Origin: an uncultured Muribaculaceae bacterium
GTDB lineage: Bacteria > Bacteroidota > Bacteroidia > Bacteroidales > Muribaculaceae
Assembly: GCA_910579605.1 (NCBI GenBank)
Contig: CAJTUG010000023.1
Location: 1-24,613, forward strand
Direction of reading: 5' to 3'
Length of the DNA stretch: 24,613 bases
Shown here: in pieces, positions 8,350-14,110 of the stretch
Numbering within the stretch: position 1 is the first letter of the stretch
How the letters are laid out: every line of letters starts with the position of its first letter
Position numbers and translations under genes: made by a program
The notes under the pieces: model-generated
What the model was told of the DNA's origin: nothing
Database searches by the model: none
What the model saw: the letters and a program-made list of their open reading frames with translations, nothing else

Positions 8350-8976
8350 TTAAAAACCTAAATCATCAAAAAGAGAAGGATGAGGCAAGAGTTTGAAGGT
8401 CTTGCGGTGGAGAGGACACGGCCCGTTTTTAGCTATTGCGGCACGATGATCTGCAGTAGGATAGCCCTTGTTCTTGTCCCAGTGATAGCAAGGATAGTGC
8501 TTGTGCATCTCAAGCATGTAGATGTCGCGTTCCGTCTTGGCCAGAACAGATGCCGCAGCGATATTGGCGAAACGGCCGTCGCCCTTAACGAATGTCTGCC
8601 ACGGAATCTGCATATAAGGACGGAAACGGTTGCCATCTACAATCACTGCACCTGGCTGCGGGTCTAATGCGGCCAATGCCCTATGCATTGCTTCTATGGA
8701 GGCATTGAGAATATTCATGCGGTCTATCTCCTCCGGGCTCACACTTGCCACAGACCAAGCCACCGCACTGTCCATAATAACACCACGCAACTCCATGCGG
8801 CGTTTTTCCGAAAGCTGTTTGGAATCGTTAAGCCAAGGATGACTGAAATCATCGGGCAAAATTACCGCTGCTGCATAAACAGGCCCGGCAAGACAGCCAC
8901 GACCGGCTTCGTCGGTACCGGCCTCCATACAGCCGCAAACATTACACGGCGGCAAAGGATTATGCAATAATGTCAT
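8350..8976 (-). CDS. rnhB: Ribonuclease HII
   Basis: 208 aa. The catalytic start GTDEAGRGCLAGPV (residues 20-33, with Asp22 and Glu23) is diagnostic of RNase HII. Further conserved parts are NDSKQLSEKRR (50-60), VIVDGNRF (111-118, Asp114) and AAASVLAKTERD (140-151). The enzyme nicks the RNA strand in RNA-DNA hybrids and removes single ribonucleotides from DNA. A short Cys-containing N-terminal extension (CNVCGC) precedes the core; an alternative start would be the Met17 just before the motif. The 5' end overlaps the 3' end of the upstream S24-type repressor gene by 17 nt, so both probably share a transcript. Confidence 0.95.
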   Translation of the reverse strand: MTLLHNPLPPCNVCGCMEAGTDEAGRGCLAGPVYAAAVILPDDFSHPWLNDSKQLSEKRRMELRGVIMDSAVAWSVASVSPEEIDRMNILNASIEAMHRALAALDPQPGAVIVDGNRFRPYMQIPWQTFVKGDGRFANIAAASVLAKTERDIYMLEMHKHYPCYHWDKNKGYPTADHRAAIAKNGPCPLHRKTFKLLPHPSLFDDLGF

Positions 8977-9688
8977 AACTCAATACAGATTCTACAAGAT
9001 ACAAGCATACAATCTGGTTTCGGTTTATTTCCATATCGTCGTAATCGGGATTGGCGCTATGGAGAATAACCTTAGCGGGATCGGCATGGCGACGCACATA
9101 CTTGACAAGGCGCAAATCTTCGAGTACAACCACATAAATCTGCCCCCAGAAAATAGGGGTATCCAGGCTTATTGGTCTTATGGCAATATAGCACCCCGAC
9201 TTTATTTTGGGGCTCATACTGTCGCCGCTTACCCTCACGATAGGGTATTCCGGATTAACGTCGGGCATGTTGACGTAGCCAATAACACGCTCGTCGGTAA
9301 ACATGCGGCTCAATGGCACACAACCTGCCGAAACATCAATATTATAGACCGGAGCACCCATTGCGCAATCATCCTTGGGCTTCACCGACAACTCTTTACG
9401 CGGGAAAGGCACTTCTCGGCCATCAACAAGCCAATTTTTAGAAACACCGAGATTTACCACCATGCGGTTTATCAACGATTCGCCGGGGCGCGACTGCCGC
9501 GACAACACACGCGACAGATTCGACGGATCAACTCCTATTTTTTGAGCAAAAGCATTCTGTGTGAGACGCGAAAGCTTGATGAGATAGCGGATGCGGTCTA
9601 CGGTATCGGCCGTAGGCTGAGGTAAATCCAAATTATCCAGAGGGGTTTGTGTGTCTGTCATAGAGCTTAGATGATTTTGAATGTTCAA
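8960..9688 (-). CDS. HTH-XRE transcriptional repressor with S24 (LexA/CI-like) peptidase domain
   Basis: 242 aa from the ATG at 9688; a second ATG at 9661 would remove nine residues. The N-terminal XRE helix-turn-helix (about 30-90, QNAFAQKIGVDPSNLSRVLS) binds DNA. The C-terminal S24 domain has RVSGDSMSPKI with nucleophile Ser157 and the partner Lys196 in RLVKYV, plus an Ala-Gly pair (121-122) placed like the self-cleavage site of LexA and CI. So it may be cleaved in response to RecA filaments, or act only as a dimeric repressor. It lies upstream of and overlaps rnhB. An 18-bp palindrome inside its own promoter (9715-9732) suggests autorepression. No phage genes are nearby, so it is probably a chromosomal stress regulator rather than a prophage repressor. 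Confidence 0.9.
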   Translation of the reverse strand: MNIQNHLSSMTDTQTPLDNLDLPQPTADTVDRIRYLIKLSRLTQNAFAQKIGVDPSNLSRVLSRQSRPGESLINRMVVNLGVSKNWLVDGREVPFPRKELSVKPKDDCAMGAPVYNIDVSAGCVPLSRMFTDERVIGYVNMPDVNPEYPIVRVSGDSMSPKIKSGCYIAIRPISLDTPIFWGQIYVVVLEDLRLVKYVRRHADPAKVILHSANPDYDDMEINRNQIVCLYLVESVLSYDIIA

Positions 9689-9709
9689 TTACAAATTATA
9701 TTTCACCAA

Positions 9710-9741
9710 CAAAATTACAATTAAAATTGCAAATCACCAAA
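9710..9741 (-). promoter_or_regulatory. Promoter of the S24-repressor/rnhB unit
   Basis: On the minus strand, TTTG (complement of 9738-9741), a 20-nt spacer, then TAATTTTG (complement of 9710-9717): a full match to the Bacteroidetes TTTG/TAnnTTTG consensus. The start would be near 9703, about 15 nt before the ATG at 9688. Confidence 0.7.
9715..9732. promoter_or_regulatory. Candidate operator palindrome for the S24 repressor
   Basis: TTACAATTAAAATTGCAA is an 18-bp inverted repeat with one mismatch between half-sites (TTACAATT against TTGCAATT). It covers the -7 end and the spacer of the repressor's own promoter, the place where a dimeric XRE/S24 protein would block RNA polymerase. That this protein binds it is inference. 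Confidence 0.45.
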
Positions 9742-9841
9742 TCCCAAGCAACAAAACATTGAATTATTAACTTCTTCACTCTCTGGCAACCTCCAACTGC
9801 TAAAATTTGATAAAATAGCACTGATTTAATTACCCCAAATA

Positions 9842-9872
9842 TTGCATGTTAATAATTATTTTCGTTACTTTG
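9842..9872 (+). promoter_or_regulatory. Promoter of the radical-SAM island leader RNA
   Basis: TTG at 9842-9844, a 20-nt spacer, then TTACTTTG at 9865-9872, close to TAnnTTTG. Transcription would start near 9879, about 420 nt before the first maturase gene at 10300. This implies an unusually long leader, described separately. Confidence 0.6.
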
Positions 9873-9924
9873 CGAATATAAATCATCAGCTGAGCGACAT
9901 ACAAAAACAATAAAGCAAGGCAAG

Positions 9925-9969
9925 ATGAATAAACATAATAAAAAAGCGTTTATCCGCGCTAATTCTTGA
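9925..9969 (+). CDS. 14-codon leader ORF (tentative)
   Basis: ATG at 9925 opens a 14-residue, Lys/Asn-rich reading frame (MNKHNKKAFIRANS) ending in TGA at 9967-9969. It is the first ORF after the predicted start near 9879, with an A-rich stretch upstream as is usual for translation starts in this phylum. Its stop codon lies in the first copy of the TGACTAATC repeat, at the edge of the folded RNA. It could be a leader peptide whose translation affects folding of the RNA, or it may be chance; a 14-codon ORF is not strong evidence by itself. Confidence 0.25.
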   Translation: MNKHNKKAFIRANS

Positions 9970-10276
9970 CTAATCGGAATTCTCGCAAAATTTCACACTC
10001 ATGTCAAGGGTTGAGCAACGGTAGATGCCCGTGAATATGTAATATCATGCTATTGGCAAATACCCTTGCGAAAGGGTTTGCTGAAAGTATTTGTTGCATA
10101 TACAAGCGTGGGCTTCTGCGTTGCCGTCCGACATGAGTATGGCAATGCGAGAAGCCTCGATTAGTAGGATGGCAACAGATACAGATTCCTACGCTTTTAT
10201 CATATCATGACTTAATATCCCGACGAGAGGAAGACCAAGGGAAAGACATTTGAATGACTAATCTTTTAATTAGTTA
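9967..10276 (+). ncRNA. Candidate structured leader RNA upstream of the radical SAM maturase
   Basis: This non-coding stretch is full of matched helices. ACGG/CCGT closes a 7-nt loop (10018-10032). GCAAA+CCCTT pairs with AAGGG+TTTGC around a GCGA tetraloop (10056-10081). A 15-bp stem joins 10111-10125 to 10141-10156 with one bulge and one G-U pair. AAGCGT (10104-10109) pairs with ACGCTT (10191-10196). The loop of the long stem holds GACATGAGT (10130-10138), a perfect complement of ACTCATGTC at 9997-10005, so a 9-bp pseudoknot is possible. GATTAGT (10159-10165) can pair with ACTAATC at 9969-9975 or at 10257-10263, and the latter can instead form an AU-rich hairpin (10255-10276). I recognise no known riboswitch, tRNA, tmRNA, RNase P or intron in it. 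It may be a cis-regulator or a separate small RNA. Confidence 0.5.
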
Positions 10277-10299
10277 TTTATAATTCCATCTCTATCCTT

Positions 10300-11646
10300 A
10301 TGATAATTGACAGTCGGATATTAGGAAGATGCCATTTATTTAAATCAAAAAACAGCTTTTTCTTCTTGCAAGAAGATACAGGCGCTACACTGCTAACCAG
10401 TATAGATATAGGCAAATATATTATTGAAGACAGACAGATACCAGAATTACTGAGAGTCCTACACAATAGAGGCTTTTTAATTGATGGCACTACAAAGAGA
10501 AACAATACATCAAAAATTATCAGCCCAACCTTTTTTATGGTTGACCTAACAAATTCTTGCAGTAATTGTTGTTCGTATTGTTTTAGAAAAACACATCACA
10601 ACGTGTATATTAAAGACAATATGCTCAATAATATCGTTGCCAAAATAATTGAGCATTGTCAAGAACACAGCATAAAACAAATTTCTCTTCAAGCATGGGG
10701 TGGCGAACCTCTATTGGCATGGAATGCTATTTGCAAGATGCAAGACATGTTGAAAAACGCTAAAATAGATGTTCGCCTTTTAATAGAAACAAATGGAGTT
10801 TCTGTATCAGATAAAATAGCCAAACAAATGTATGAAAGAAACATTTTATGTAGCGTAAGCATTGACGGCCCATCTTATATTCATAATAGAAATCGTTTGT
10901 TAATAAACGGCAAAGGCTCACATGCAGCAGCTATTAGAGGTTTTGATTTGCTGCGGAGCGCAGGATATGGACAAAATATAGGTATAGTTTGTGTAATTAC
11001 ACACGATTCGTTGAATCACATCTCTGAAATAGTTGATTATTTTGCAAACGAACTAAAACTATCAAGAGTGAAAATGAATATCATAAAGGATAGTGACGAA
11101 TTGCAAAATAAATCATTGTGCCTTAGCAATGAAGAAATATCTTCTTTTTGGAGACATCTTTTAGATAAGATAATTTCCACAAACAAGCGTGGAATCCCAT
11201 TTGGAGAGAACACTATCATCGCCATGCTACATAATTTAACGACACACCGTCCAACAAGTTTTTGCCATTCTCGTGGTTGCCAAGCAGGCTATAGAATGCT
11301 TTCTTTTGGCATAGATGGAGGTATTTACCCTTGCGATTTAACAGACCATGCAGAACTAAAACTTGGAGACATCTATTCTAAAAAAAGTTTGAACGCAACT
11401 ATATCCAGTCAAGTATTTTCAAATCCGTTACTAAAATTACAACGTCCTTATAGATGCAACGACTGCAGTTGGCAGGCATTTTGTGACGGAGGTTGCAAAA
11501 CCATGCGCTTGTTTAATTTAAATAACGAATTTGACCAAGCGGATTGCATACGAAATCAAACATTATATCCACTACTAATTGAGCTTATAATGAATGATCC
11601 TGAGATCATCAAAACTATTACAGGGGGAGAAATAATAATTAAATAA
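10300..11646 (+). CDS. Radical SAM/SPASM peptide maturase (first of two)
   Basis: 448 aa. The radical SAM motif is Cys87-x3-Cys91-x2-Cys94 (CSNCCSYC, with an extra Cys90), and WGGEPLL at 133-139 is the usual GGEP SAM-amine contact. The C-terminal third has the SPASM/twitch cysteines: Cys322, 327, 345, 386, 389, 395, 399 and 416, enough for auxiliary Fe-S clusters. The first ~75 residues precede the barrel and end in a short hydrophobic LRVLHNRGFLI segment, resembling the peptide-recognition (RRE-like) N-termini of other maturases; that is inference. Such enzymes make thioether, C-C or epimerised residues in ribosomal peptides. The 31-codon ORF 40 nt downstream is a candidate substrate. The gene is clearly more AT-rich than the core genes around the island. 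An anaerobic sulfatase-maturase-like role is less likely because no sulfatase is nearby. Confidence 0.88.
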   Translation: MIIDSRILGRCHLFKSKNSFFFLQEDTGATLLTSIDIGKYIIEDRQIPELLRVLHNRGFLIDGTTKRNNTSKIISPTFFMVDLTNSCSNCCSYCFRKTHHNVYIKDNMLNNIVAKIIEHCQEHSIKQISLQAWGGEPLLAWNAICKMQDMLKNAKIDVRLLIETNGVSVSDKIAKQMYERNILCSVSIDGPSYIHNRNRLLINGKGSHAAAIRGFDLLRSAGYGQNIGIVCVITHDSLNHISEIVDYFANELKLSRVKMNIIKDSDELQNKSLCLSNEEISSFWRHLLDKIISTNKRGIPFGENTIIAMLHNLTTHRPTSFCHSRGCQAGYRMLSFGIDGGIYPCDLTDHAELKLGDIYSKKSLNATISSQVFSNPLLKLQRPYRCNDCSWQAFCDGGCKTMRLFNLNNEFDQADCIRNQTLYPLLIELIMNDPEIIKTITGGEIIIK

Positions 11647-11686
11647 TAAAGTCCCGATATTGGGCAAATACTAATAAATTTAAATT

Positions 11687-11782
11687 ATGGAAAAAATCAT
11701 TAATCTTCAGTCGGTAAACATCACCGAAACGAGCGACAACTGGATTGTTGCAGGCTACGACAATTTCTGCGTGATTGCCTAA
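11687..11782 (+). CDS. 31-aa candidate RiPP precursor peptide
   Basis: A short ORF starts at ATG 11687, 40 nt after the maturase stop and after an A/T-rich stretch, and ends in TAA at 11780-11782. The peptide begins MEKIINLQSVNITETSD and ends NWIVAGYDNFCVIA: a charged/polar leader-like half and an aromatic, Gly/Asn/Asp-containing core-like half with a single Cys at residue 28. It has no Gly-Gly leader end and no signal peptide. Its base composition (40 of 96 G+C) is visibly higher than the flanking maturase genes, closer to coding sequence of the host. The position next to two radical SAM/SPASM enzymes suggests it is their substrate. I do not recognise a named precursor family, and small size alone leaves real doubt. 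Confidence 0.5.
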   Translation: MEKIINLQSVNITETSDNWIVAGYDNFCVIA

Positions 11783-11790
11783 CCACCACA

Positions 11791-11873
11791 ATAAGGCTAC
11801 TGCAATTATGAAGTGCCCCCAAAAGTAAGACATAATACTTTTGGAGTGCAGTTCATTAAGTGAATAGCCTTAT
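11791..11873. repeat. 83-bp imperfect inverted repeat after the candidate precursor
   Basis: Outer arms ATAAGGCTA (11791-11799) and TAGCCTTAT (11865-11873) are perfect. Inside, further imperfect arms converge on CCAAAAGTA / TACTTTTGG around an 8-nt loop. As RNA it would form a long hairpin directly behind the 31-codon ORF, so it could end or stabilise that transcript. The inner part looks like a small insertion relic (see the 47-bp element). Confidence 0.65.
11809..11855. mobile_element. 47-bp IS3-family-like terminal-repeat relic (solo ends)
   Basis: The segment begins TGAAGTGCCCCCAAAAGTA and ends with the complement of TGAACTGCACTCCAAAAGTA. The two ends are therefore similar inverted repeats of the TG...CA type, resembling IS3/IS150-group ends (TGaactGCaccCAAAAGTt-GAC). 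TTA flanks both sides directly (11806-11808 and 11856-11858), as a 3-bp target duplication would. There is no transposase. It may be a deletion remnant or a tiny non-autonomous element; the family assignment is from memory of the end pattern. Confidence 0.4.
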
Positions 11874-11875
11874 AT

Positions 11876-11935
11876 AGTCCATTTTAAAAAGTCAATGATT
11901 ATCACAATAAATAATTGTGCTTTTTAAAATGGACT
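11876..11935. repeat. 60-bp nested palindrome upstream of the second maturase
   Basis: AGTCCATTTTAAAAAG (11876-11891) and CTTTTTAAAATGGACT (11920-11935) are perfect 16-bp inverted repeats. Between them, CACAAT (11903-11908) and ATTGTG (11914-11919) add a second stem with loop AAATA; an 11-nt bulge lies only on the left side. No T tract follows, so it is not a standard terminator. It could be a mobile-element end pair, a protein-binding site, or an RNA switch in the leader of the gene at 11991. Confidence 0.7.
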
Positions 11936-11990
11936 TTACTATCTATCTTGGATAATTTAGATATATGCAGTTAACACGAAAACTATTCAT

Positions 11991-13118
11991 ATGAATAAAA
12001 AATGCACCTTATTAATTACCCATAGTTGTAATTTAAATTGCGTCTATTGCTATGAGCATAATAAATCTAATGCTTCGATGACACTTATGACAGCATGTGG
12101 AATCGTTGAACATGAGTTAGAAACATTAGATAACTCAAAATATGACATGATTGATTTTCATTTTCATGGTGGCGAACCTTTGATAAATTTTAAATTAATC
12201 CATGATCTATGTGAATGGGTCTGGTCAAAATCCTGGAATCAATCATTTCATTTTTATGTAATTACAAATGGTACATTACTCAATACTACTATGCAAAAAT
12301 GGTTTGAATTCAATAAAGATAAAATAACTGTTGACATATCTGTTGATGGGATCAATTCTGTGCAAAAAGCAAACCGTGGCTGTACTGTACATGAGTTACC
12401 TATCGAATGGGTTCATCAATGTTGGCCTAATTCAAGATTCAAAATGACTATATCTAAAAAATCTCTCCATGAATTTGCAAATGGGGTTATCGGTTTGGTT
12501 TGCAAAGGATACGACGTTTCTTCAACATTAGCAATTGGGGAAAAATGGTCTGAAGCAGATATTTTAGAATATTATAAACAATGGGATAAACTTATAAATC
12601 ATTATTTATATAATGGCCCTATTTGGAAACAATTGCTAAAATCCATTGATCCGCTTTTTAATGAATCACCCATTCAAGATAAATGCTGTAATTCTGGGGA
12701 CAACGCAATAACCTATGATATTAATGGAGAGCGTTATCCATGCGTTATTTTCACACCATTGGTTGCAGGGAAAGATATGCGTAAGGAATTCGTTAAAATT
12801 GATTTTAGCAATCCAAGTATGTTTGCGGACCCAGAATGTTCTGATTGTTTTATTCGCAACATGTGTAAAACATGTTATGGCTTCAATCTCCTTCAACGAG
12901 GAAATATTGCTACACGAGATAAAACTGCATGCTCAATGATTAGAATTGAAATTAATGCTATTTGTTTATTCCAAGGCCTATTGCTCAGAAATACAGCAAT
13001 AAAACGCGAACTTACAGAGATTGAAATACAACGTCTAAACAGAGCTAACACAGCTTTCATGGCAACAAAACTGCAAAATTACCATTACAGCAATGGGATA
13101 GAAGATTTATTACTTTGA
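11991..13118 (+). CDS. Radical SAM/SPASM peptide maturase (second, distinct)
   Basis: 375 aa. The cluster motif lies almost at the N-terminus: Cys13-x3-Cys17-x2-Cys20 (CNLNCVYC), with HGGEPLI at 59-65 and FYVITNGTLL strand features of the barrel. SPASM-type cysteines are Cys232, 233, 251, 283, 286, 292, 295 and 314 (PECSDCFIRNMCKTC at the core). Unlike the first maturase there is no N-terminal extension, so if it acts on a peptide it may rely on another protein for recognition. The two enzymes are only distantly similar and are not a recent duplication. The gene is AT-rich. It is 208 nt after the candidate precursor, beyond two strong inverted repeats, and no clear consensus promoter is visible in the 55 nt before it, so co-transcription with the first maturase remains possible. 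Confidence 0.85.
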   Translation: MNKKCTLLITHSCNLNCVYCYEHNKSNASMTLMTACGIVEHELETLDNSKYDMIDFHFHGGEPLINFKLIHDLCEWVWSKSWNQSFHFYVITNGTLLNTTMQKWFEFNKDKITVDISVDGINSVQKANRGCTVHELPIEWVHQCWPNSRFKMTISKKSLHEFANGVIGLVCKGYDVSSTLAIGEKWSEADILEYYKQWDKLINHYLYNGPIWKQLLKSIDPLFNESPIQDKCCNSGDNAITYDINGERYPCVIFTPLVAGKDMRKEFVKIDFSNPSMFADPECSDCFIRNMCKTCYGFNLLQRGNIATRDKTACSMIRIEINAICLFQGLLLRNTAIKRELTEIEIQRLNRANTAFMATKLQNYHYSNGIEDLLL

Positions 13119-13145
13119 TTACTTTCGTGGAGGCTAAAAAGTAAT
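13118..13145 (+). terminator. Hairpin at the 3' end of the island (weak terminator candidate)
   Basis: ATTACTTT (13118-13125) and AAAGTAAT (13138-13145) form a perfect 8-bp stem with a 12-nt loop, starting at the last base of the second maturase stop codon. No T run follows, so termination is uncertain. The remaining ~80 nt up to the convergent O-methyltransferase gene show no other clear terminator. Confidence 0.3.
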
Positions 13146-13223
13146 GCGAACGGCCTATGAAAACGACGATTATTATTTTTCCTCCCCGTCCAATGTCCAG
13201 ACAGTTGGTTGATATGGCACGAT

Positions 13224-13856
13224 TTATTTTACCCTGAGGATTGTGAGGCCGTCGGCCATGGGTATTATTGCTGTCTCTACGCGAGGGTCTTCGGCCACAA
13301 GATCGTTGAAATCTCTAATGCCTTGCGTTTGCGGATCTTTTGCCTGTGGATCTACAATTTTATCGCTCCACAAAGTATTATCTGCCAATATAAATGCGCC
13401 CGAGGGCAACAACGGAAGGAGTATGTTGAAATAGTCGGAATAATTTCGCTTGTTGGCATCGATAAAAACCATGTCTATAGGCTTTCCAACCGACGCTATT
13501 TCGGGAATCAACGACATTGCGTCGCCTATATGGAGAGTTATATCGGCAGCACAGGGAGAATTGTCGAAAGCCTGCCTTATTTCATGGGCAAATTCGGGAT
13601 CTATTTCAATTGTGTCTATAGTGCATCCATCGGGCATACCTTCGGCAAAACAAAGAGCAGAATAGCCCGAAAAAGTACCTAATTCAAGTATACGTCTCGG
13701 CTTTATCATCTTTGTGAGCATAACGAGAAGACGCCCCATCGTATTGTCGGTGCACATTCGCGGATATAATCGGTGGAGGTGCGTATGGCGGTATAATTTT
13801 GCAAGCAGTCGAGGCTCCGGGTCTATATGATCGGCAATATAATCATCTATATTCAT
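13224..13856 (-). CDS. SAM-dependent O-methyltransferase (catechol-type, Methyltransf_3)
   Basis: 210 aa from the ATG at 13856. The frame stays open to 14000 but would then overlap the upstream gene by almost 150 nt; the ATGA junction at 13853-13856 marks the natural start. Family motifs are ILELGTFSGYSAL (SAM-binding motif I, residues 56-68), DTIEIDPEFA (81-90), and the acidic metal-site segment DMVFIDANKRNYSDYF with FILADNTLWSDKI beyond it. These Mg-dependent enzymes methylate hydroxyl groups of catechol-like or other small molecules; some family members are tRNA-modifying (TrmR). The substrate cannot be named. It is the last gene of the helicase-SDR-membrane protein operon. Confidence 0.9.
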   Translation of the reverse strand: MNIDDYIADHIDPEPRLLAKLYRHTHLHRLYPRMCTDNTMGRLLVMLTKMIKPRRILELGTFSGYSALCFAEGMPDGCTIDTIEIDPEFAHEIRQAFDNSPCAADITLHIGDAMSLIPEIASVGKPIDMVFIDANKRNYSDYFNILLPLLPSGAFILADNTLWSDKIVDPQAKDPQTQGIRDFNDLVAEDPRVETAIIPMADGLTILRVK

Positions 13857-14110
13857 AGCGAGGTGTTTGAGACGAGTATCCACATTGCGACGTGGGTCAA
13901 GATGAGTAAAACTACTAATATCCAAGTGATTTCCGGTCTCTTTTTCCACGAGATCCATGCGCAAATACCTGCGGCCAAAACATATGCCGGATATATCCAC
14001 AGGAAAGTACCTTCACTCCCGGCTTCGGGACTGGAATCTGCAAGCATTTTAGGATAGGCAAGTACCGGCAACATTGCTACGATTATTATGAGCTTAATCC
14101 ACCATTTCAT
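13853..14110 (-). CDS. Small three-helix membrane protein of unknown function
   Basis: 85 aa. Three hydrophobic segments are seen (about 4-20, 36-54 and 60-80). The first could be a membrane anchor or signal-like helix; it is followed by a short polar loop rich in Ser, Glu and Gly. No catalytic motif is present and I do not recognise the family. ATGA overlaps on both sides, with the epimerase-like gene upstream (14107-14110) and the O-methyltransferase downstream (13853-13856), argue strongly that it is a real, co-translated gene. Confidence 0.75.
   Translation of the reverse strand: MKWWIKLIIIVAMLPVLAYPKMLADSSPEAGSEGTFLWIYPAYVLAAGICAWISWKKRPEITWILVVLLILTHVAMWILVSNTSL

Noticed and set aside
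8960..9688. Prophage repressor marking a phage
   Set aside because: The S24-type repressor overlaps rnhB and no phage structural, integrase or lysis genes are near, so a chromosomal stress regulator is more likely.
9976..10254. Retron msr-msd or group II intron as explanation for the folded region
   Set aside because: No reverse transcriptase is encoded in the window, there is no GTGYG intron start, and no domain V-like hairpin.
9976..10254. Cobalamin riboswitch, RNase P RNA, tmRNA or 6S RNA
   Set aside because: The key conserved sequences I know for these classes (B12 box, RNase P core boxes, tRNA-like end of tmRNA) are not present, and the helix order does not fit.
11639..11833. 64-codon minus-strand ORF covering the candidate precursor
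   Set aside because: It runs through the inverted repeat and IS-like relic, has no promoter box, and its translation shows no motif; the plus-strand 31-codon ORF fits the context better.
13144..13212. 22-codon plus-strand ORF (MRTAYENDDYYF...) after the second maturase
   Set aside because: It begins inside the hairpin at the end of the maturase gene and has no visible leader or spacing typical of a precursor. It cannot be excluded as a second small peptide, but the support is too weak to list.
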